From Candidatus Gottesmanbacteria bacterium (GTDB lineage: Bacteria; Patescibacteriota; Microgenomatia; UBA10105; UBA927): 16,774 bases of DNA. The DNA lies in the NCBI GenBank assembly GCA_016199185.1, contig JACQHE010000022.1, positions 1 through 16,774 of the forward strand. The letters run 5' to 3'. Positions 13,259 to 16,774 of this stretch are shown here, piece by piece. Positions within the stretch are counted from its first letter, which is position 1; every line of letters begins with the position of its first letter. The notes beneath the pieces are model-generated. The model did not search any database. It was given only the letters and a program-made list of their open reading frames with translations, and was not told the origin of the DNA. Made by a program: the position numbers and the translations under genes.

Positions 13259-13464
13259 ACATACTCCTTCTGGCAAATGATAGCCAAACGTAAAGAAATA
13301 AAGCTTGCTCCCAGACTTAAAAAGGATGGGAGGAGTCCGCCGACGCCTGCAGTTGCCGGTGCCACTAATGGCGCAATAATTCCTCCGGCAAACCATGCAA
13401 CTGCTAATTGGGTCAAAAACTCTGTGTAAACGTATCTGCGAGACTCAATCCATGATGCTCTCAT
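13255..13464 (-). CDS. Putative 69-residue membrane protein, first gene of a small-protein cluster
   Basis: Start ATG at 13464 (MRASWIESRRYVYTEFLTQL) is chosen because a strong promoter ends seven bases upstream of it; a longer frame from 13560 would cross that promoter. The protein has two hydrophobic segments, about residues 15-34 (TEFLTQLAVAWFAGGIIAPL) and 43-62 (PSFLSLGASFISLRLAI), joined by a Gly/Ala/Pro-rich turn. It ends CQKEYV with its stop overlapping the next gene's ATG. It recalls small two-helix membrane proteins of DUF6722 type but I cannot confirm it. It is divergent from the second permease pair. Confidence 0.65.
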   Translation of the reverse strand: MRASWIESRRYVYTEFLTQLAVAWFAGGIIAPLVAPATAGVGGLLPSFLSLGASFISLRLAIICQKEYV

Positions 13465-13470
13465 GACTTT

Positions 13471-13499
13471 ATTATCAGGGTTATATTCGTGTGAGTCAA
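13471..13499 (-). promoter_or_regulatory. Sigma-70-like promoter of the minus-strand small-gene cluster, leaderless
   Basis: Read on the minus strand: TTGACT (13499-13494), 17 bases, GATAAT (13476-13471), six bases, then ATG at 13464. Both boxes are one mismatch from consensus and the spacing is ideal, so the transcript should begin at the start codon. Confidence 0.7.
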
Positions 13500-13528
13500 G
13501 GTTTGTGGAGATATAGTATGATTCGAGC

Positions 13529-14323
13529 ATGAGTGTGTTCTTCCACATTATTCGTATCACGTGGCAGGAGATGCTCGAGTACCGCTTGAATTTCGTCCTT
13601 TGGCGCGTGCGGTTTGTTCTCCAGCGCCTCGTCGTCTATTTTCTCTGGTGGGCGCTTTTTTCTACCCAAACCACGTTTTTTGACTACACGCAATCTGCAA
13701 TTTTAACGTACGTACTTCTCGTTAGCATTGTCGCAACGTTTGTCACCGGCACGAAGGCGTATGGAGTCGGCGAACTTATCACACAGGGCGGCCTCTCCAA
13801 CATTCTCATCCGGCCGCTCAACTTCTTTTCGGTCTACATCGCGCGGGACACGGCAGATAAATTGCTCAATCTCCTCTTCGGGATTGTCGAGATTGCCCTG
13901 CTTATAATGCTGTTGCGACCCAATGTGTTTTTTCAGGCAAATGGCGCGATACTCATCGCCACCATGGCGGCGATTGCCATCGGAATTGCCATATATTTTT
14001 GCTATGCCATGATGCATGGGCTTCTCGCGTTTTGGTTGCCGGACGTGTGGGCACCCAGATTTCTCTCATTTGTGATTATGGAGTTTTTCACCGGCGCTCT
14101 TTTCCCATTGGATATTCTACCCAAGCCACTGTTTACGCTGGCGCAACTCCTGCCATTTCAATACTTTATGTACTTTCCGGTGAAAGTGTATTTAGGTCAG
14201 ATGGCGTGGCCGCAGATTATCACAGGGTTTGCGGGAGGCGTCGCGTGGATTATTGTATTTTTGTGCGGCATGATACTCATGTGGAAGAGGGGATTACGGG
14301 TCTATACCAGTGAAGGACGGTAA
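13529..14323 (+). CDS. ABC-2 type permease, second pair, member 1 (COG4587-like)
   Basis: 264 residues, about six helices, paralogous to the gene at 10090. It opens FFHIIRITWQEMLEYRLNFVLW, has the loop TQGGLSNILIRPLNFFSVYI (same G-x-L...K/R-P pattern), and ends GLRVYTSEGR. Base composition is like that of the ATPase at 9110, much more G+C-rich than the first pair, so this pair is the likelier original partner of the ATPase. TATAGT about 11 bases before the ATG may be a -10 box. It is followed by its partner permease one base after its stop. Confidence 0.86.
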   Translation: MSVFFHIIRITWQEMLEYRLNFVLWRVRFVLQRLVVYFLWWALFSTQTTFFDYTQSAILTYVLLVSIVATFVTGTKAYGVGELITQGGLSNILIRPLNFFSVYIARDTADKLLNLLFGIVEIALLIMLLRPNVFFQANGAILIATMAAIAIGIAIYFCYAMMHGLLAFWLPDVWAPRFLSFVIMEFFTGALFPLDILPKPLFTLAQLLPFQYFMYFPVKVYLGQMAWPQIITGFAGGVAWIIVFLCGMILMWKRGLRVYTSEGR

Positions 14324-14324
14324 C

Positions 14325-15116
14325 ATGAAAGATATCAAGCGCTATCTCAGCCTCTGGCTTAAACTCACGAATCAATCCTTCATGCGGGAGTTTCTCGACC
14401 GCTGGAACGCGGGCATGTTTCTTTTCGGCAAGCTCCTCCGGTTTGGCTTCTTTACGATATTTCTGTTTGCGCTTTTTGCCAAAACGTCGGACATTGGCGG
14501 ATACACCAGATATCAGATGGTCTTCTTTTTCCTCACATTCAATCTCTTGGATACCACGGCCCAGCTTTTTTACCGCGAGGTCTACCGCTTCCGGCCGATG
14601 GTGGTTTCCGGTGACTTTGATCTGGTTCTCACCAAACCCATGAGTGCCTTGTTTCGCGTCCTCGCAGGAGGGGCTGATCCGTTGGATTTGTACATGCTGT
14701 TTTTATATGCGGGTCTGTTGGTATACGTTATCATGCAGCTGGGCGCCGTGACTGCCGTAGGCGTGATGGCCTATCTGGCGCTACTCGTCAACGGCTTAAT
14801 CATTGCTACCGGTTTCCATATTCTTGTGTTGGCGCTTGCTATCGTGACCACAGAGGTGGATCATGCCATCATGATTTACCGGGATCTCACCATGATGGGC
14901 AGGGTTCCCACGGACATCTACCATCAGCCGATCCGGGCGATACTCACGTTCGTCCTTCCCGTGGGGCTTATGATGACGGTTCCTGCTAAAGCATTTCTTG
15001 GTCTTTTGTCGCCGTGGACCGTCGCTCTTTCTCTTGTGCTCGGTTTCCTGTTTTTTGTTCTGTGTCATAAGGCTTGGCGTTACGCGCTTACCCGGTACTC
15101 ATCAGCATCAAGCTAG
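14325..15116 (+). CDS. ABC-2 type permease, second pair, member 2 (COG3694-like)
   Basis: 263 residues from the ATG at 14325, one base after the previous stop and about seven bases after a GAAGGA SD. A GTG at 14310 is possible but has no advantage. About six helices; the loop VVSGDFDLVLTKPMSALFRVL carries the shared permease motif, and the end KAWRYALTRYSSASS matches its paralogue at 12204. Paired with the previous gene it would form the heterodimeric channel of the exporter. Substrate unknown. Confidence 0.86.
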   Translation: MKDIKRYLSLWLKLTNQSFMREFLDRWNAGMFLFGKLLRFGFFTIFLFALFAKTSDIGGYTRYQMVFFFLTFNLLDTTAQLFYREVYRFRPMVVSGDFDLVLTKPMSALFRVLAGGADPLDLYMLFLYAGLLVYVIMQLGAVTAVGVMAYLALLVNGLIIATGFHILVLALAIVTTEVDHAIMIYRDLTMMGRVPTDIYHQPIRAILTFVLPVGLMMTVPAKAFLGLLSPWTVALSLVLGFLFFVLCHKAWRYALTRYSSASS

Positions 15117-15126
15117 ACGGTGGTAC

Positions 15127-15154
15127 TTGAATCGAACCGTAATTTCTGTATACT
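15127..15154 (+). promoter_or_regulatory. Sigma-70-like promoter of the LytR_C gene
   Basis: TTGAAT (15127-15132), 16 bases, TATACT (15149-15154), then nine bases to the ATG at 15164, so the leader is at most a few bases. Confidence 0.65.
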
Positions 15155-15163
15155 GTAACTACC

Positions 15164-15976
15164 ATGCCAACGAAAAAGAAGCCAGCGCTCAAAAAAACAA
15201 AGGCAACCGCTACCGCAGAGCCGCCAAAGCCCCAATTCGTCACAGAGGTCGTTGAAGAATTGCCGGTGAATGAAGGTGTTGACGGGTCAGATGAAGCGCT
15301 TGAAACAATTAAAGAGAAAGCGGAAGAAATTGAGGAAGTGGTCGAGGAGATTCAGGAGAAGAAAGAAGAGGAGGAATCTGATAACGGTGAAATAGAATCG
15401 GCTGAAGCAGTCCCATCACCCGAGGAGAAGAAAGAAGCAGATAAAGAAGTCCTTGCAGAAATTTTCTCAAAAGAGGCTGCGCCCGCAGTCTATCCGGACA
15501 TTACGGAACATAAACGGACCGGTGCAGCGCCGGTATTCCTTTGGGCAGTCATCATTATCGGGGTCGCGCTTTTGACCGGCGGGACGCTTCTGGTCGTCGC
15601 AAGCGGGCTGCCCAAGCTGCCGACGTTATTTGCCAAGCCCACGCCCACCCCCACACCGGCACCCACCCTTACGCCGACGCCATCAGCAGCAGCACGTAGC
15701 GACCTCAAGCTCCAGGTCCTAAACGGCGGCGGTACCGCCGGTTCAGCCGGCAAAGCCAAGACGTTTTTGGAGGAGAAAGGCTACACGGTGGAGGCCGTCG
15801 GCAACACGGACGAGTATACGTATGATGAGACCGAGATCCACGTCAAGTCCGGTAAAGAAGCCTATCTCGATTTTCTCAAAGCGGATCTCGCCGATGAGTA
15901 CACGGTAGGCACTGCCGATGCCGCGCTTGCCGCCGATTCCCCCTACGACGCCCAGGTCATCGTGGGGAAAGAATAG
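15164..15976 (+). CDS. Membrane-anchored protein with C-terminal LytR_C domain
   Basis: 270 residues. A basic N-terminus (MPTKKKPALKKTK) leads into an acidic, probably coiled or disordered cytoplasmic part (about 26-105, many E/K). One transmembrane helix lies at about 122-148 (VFLWAVIIIGVALLTGG then TLLVVA). An extracellular Pro-Thr linker (PTPTPTPAPTLTPTP, about 159-173) follows, then a LytR_C domain (about 181-270) starting LKLQVLNGGGTAGSAGKAKT. LytR_C domains accompany cell-envelope proteins and may bind wall polymers; here no LCP catalytic domain is present. The N-in/C-out arrangement is predicted from charges. Confidence 0.82.
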   Translation: MPTKKKPALKKTKATATAEPPKPQFVTEVVEELPVNEGVDGSDEALETIKEKAEEIEEVVEEIQEKKEEEESDNGEIESAEAVPSPEEKKEADKEVLAEIFSKEAAPAVYPDITEHKRTGAAPVFLWAVIIIGVALLTGGTLLVVASGLPKLPTLFAKPTPTPTPAPTLTPTPSAAARSDLKLQVLNGGGTAGSAGKAKTFLEEKGYTVEAVGNTDEYTYDETEIHVKSGKEAYLDFLKADLADEYTVGTADAALAADSPYDAQVIVGKE

Positions 15977-15980
15977 AACC

Positions 15981-16025
15981 TTGATTTCTCCGATCTCCCT
16001 TATTTCCCTTATCTCCCTTATTTCG
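15981..16025. repeat. Intergenic tandem word repeat, family D
   Basis: A run of near-copies of an 8-9 base word: tctccgat, ctcccttattt, cccttat, ctcccttattt. The run fills the spacer between the LytR_C gene and miaB and ends at the likely miaB -10 box. Unlike families A-C no opposite arm is seen. Confidence 0.65.
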
Positions 16026-16026
16026 A

Positions 16027-16032
16027 TACAAT
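16027..16032 (+). promoter_or_regulatory. -10 box of miaB, leaderless configuration
   Basis: TACAAT (16027-16032) is followed seven bases later by ATG at 16040. An earlier in-frame ATG (16031) overlaps the -10 itself and would therefore not be in the transcript. No clear -35. Confidence 0.5.
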
Positions 16033-16039
16033 GCGAGGC

Positions 16040-16774
16040 ATGAAATATCACATTGTTACCTTTGGCTGTGCCGCAAATGAGGCGGATAGCGAGCGGATTG
16101 CCGGGTACTACCAATCGCGCGGGTACACCAAAGCACGGTCCATGAAGACGGCAGATGATGTCGTTATCAATACCTGCATGATCCGGCAAAAAGCAGAGGA
16201 CCGGGTTTACGGGTTGGTTCATAATCTGGCGATTGAGAAGCAAAAAGGGAGGAAACTCAAAATTGTTGTGACAGGCTGTATGGTAGGGATAGCGGTACGC
16301 GAAAAATCAGGCAAGATGCTATCTCTCCTCAAAATGAAAATGCCCGCCGTCGACGAGTTTCTCCCCATTGAAGAAGTGGGTTTTGACCACGCCCCGATCC
16401 GGACGGACAAAACCCATGCTTGGGTTCCCATCACCAACGGCTGCAATAATTTCTGCACGTTCTGTGTCGTGCCGTTTACGCGCGGCAGGGAAGTGAGCCG
16501 TCCGTTTGAAGACATCCTCCTCGAGTGCCATGGTCTTGCAGAGCAAGGCTACACGCACGTGACTCTCGTTGGCCAAAACGTCAATTCTTATGGTGCCGAT
16601 CTCGTATCAGAACCTGTCATCCCCGCCCCTCCCTCTGTCATCCCCGCCCCTCCCTCTGTCATCCCCGCGGAGGCGGGGATCCAGTCTTTACATGATAGAT
16701 TCCGGGTTAAACCCGGAATGACAAAAAGGGTGACGTACGTCAAACATCTCGGCAGGCTTCGGATTCCCACGCTG
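16040..16774 (+). CDS. miaB: tRNA-2-methylthio-N6-dimethylallyladenosine synthase (MiaB-type), 3'-truncated, with repeat-encoded insert
   Basis: MiaB is a radical-SAM methylthiotransferase modifying A37 of tRNAs that read UNN codons. The visible 245 residues hold the N-terminal methylthiotransferase domain with three cluster cysteines (Cys10 in TFGCAANEADSERI, Cys46 in NTCM, Cys80 in VVTGCM) and the radical-SAM motif CNNFCTFC (Cys135, 139, 142) with PFTRGREVSRP. It continues VTLVGQNVNSYG and then, at about 193-228, a stretch encoded by a palindromic repeat (three VIPA repeats, EAGIQ, RVKPGMT) before the family resumes with YVKHLGRLRIPTL. The frame stays open to the window edge. The related MtaB cannot be fully excluded, but LVGQNVNSYG favours MiaB. 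Confidence 0.9.
   Translation, partial: MKYHIVTFGCAANEADSERIAGYYQSRGYTKARSMKTADDVVINTCMIRQKAEDRVYGLVHNLAIEKQKGRKLKIVVTGCMVGIAVREKSGKMLSLLKMKMPAVDEFLPIEEVGFDHAPIRTDKTHAWVPITNGCNNFCTFCVVPFTRGREVSRPFEDILLECHGLAEQGYTHVTLVGQNVNSYGADLVSEPVIPAPPSVIPAPPSVIPAEAGIQSLHDRFRVKPGMTKRVTYVKHLGRLRIPTL
16615..16723. repeat. Palindromic repeat element inside miaB, with 21-base tandem units
   Basis: tgtcat starts at 16615, 16636 and 16657, giving two full 21-base tandem units followed by a complete element at 16657-16723. That element begins tgtcat and ends atgaca (inverted ends), with two hairpins: ccccgc/gcgggg at about 16662-16679 and ttccggg-ttaaa-cccggaa at about 16700-16718. It is of the widespread tgtcatccccgc...ggcggggatccag type. 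The 21-base period keeps the miaB frame. Confidence 0.85.

Noticed and set aside
16615..16680. Possible CRISPR-like array (three 21-base periodic units)
   Set aside because: Units are direct tandem copies without spacers and belong to a known type of palindromic repeat inside miaB.

Overview
This window looks like a chromosomal segment of a Candidate Phyla Radiation (Patescibacteria) bacterium, possibly of the Microgenomates type. The clues are compact genes, short or overlapping junctions, few Shine-Dalgarno (SD) sequences, several promoters whose -10 box sits only 5-9 nt before the start codon, an aminoglycoside-kinase-like gene and an S23-type four-helix gene beside housekeeping genes, a LytR_C protein with a long acidic cytoplasmic tail, and many simple-word palindromic intergenic repeats. 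TGA, TAA and TAG all act as stops, so this is not a UGA-recoded lineage. The phylum call is inference from gene content.

Layout. 1-2768: end of a ribosomal/RNA polymerase operon (rpsD 3' part, rpoA, rplQ, rplM, rpsI). 2769-4819: an A+T-rich accessory stretch with a structured non-coding region, an APH-family kinase gene on +, and on - a putative DNA endonuclease (HTH, HNH-associated repeat, PD-(D/E)XK-like core) whose ATG lies one base after a tRNA-Pro(GGG) gene with non-canonical D and T loops (4821-4894). 5016-8428: S23-type four-helix protein, recA, recX and rny (RNase Y without a clear membrane anchor). 8628-8900: HU. 9110-15116: an ABC-2 exporter locus with one ATPase and two permease pairs. 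The first pair is A+T-rich and is split by a complete IS110/IS1111-type insertion (10855-12203); the second pair matches the ATPase in composition. Between the pairs, on the minus strand, lie three tiny putative membrane-protein genes behind a good sigma-70-like promoter. 15164-15976: a membrane-anchored LytR_C protein. 16040-end: a MiaB-type tRNA methylthiotransferase, cut by the window edge, with a palindromic repeat translated in frame inside it.

How the parts relate. The housekeeping blocks are ordinary. The notable material is (a) the IS110 insertion, which sits between two ATGA copies so that excision would recreate a stop/start overlap of two permease genes; its 3' non-coding part is where a bridge RNA would be expected; (b) the tRNA-Pro/endonuclease junction, where tRNA 3' processing could itself release a nearly leaderless mRNA; (c) the three-gene micro-membrane-protein cluster; (d) the palindrome-derived peptide in MiaB; and (e) at least four families of simple-word intergenic repeats, usually just before a start codon. 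All statements come from reading the sequence; no database search was run.
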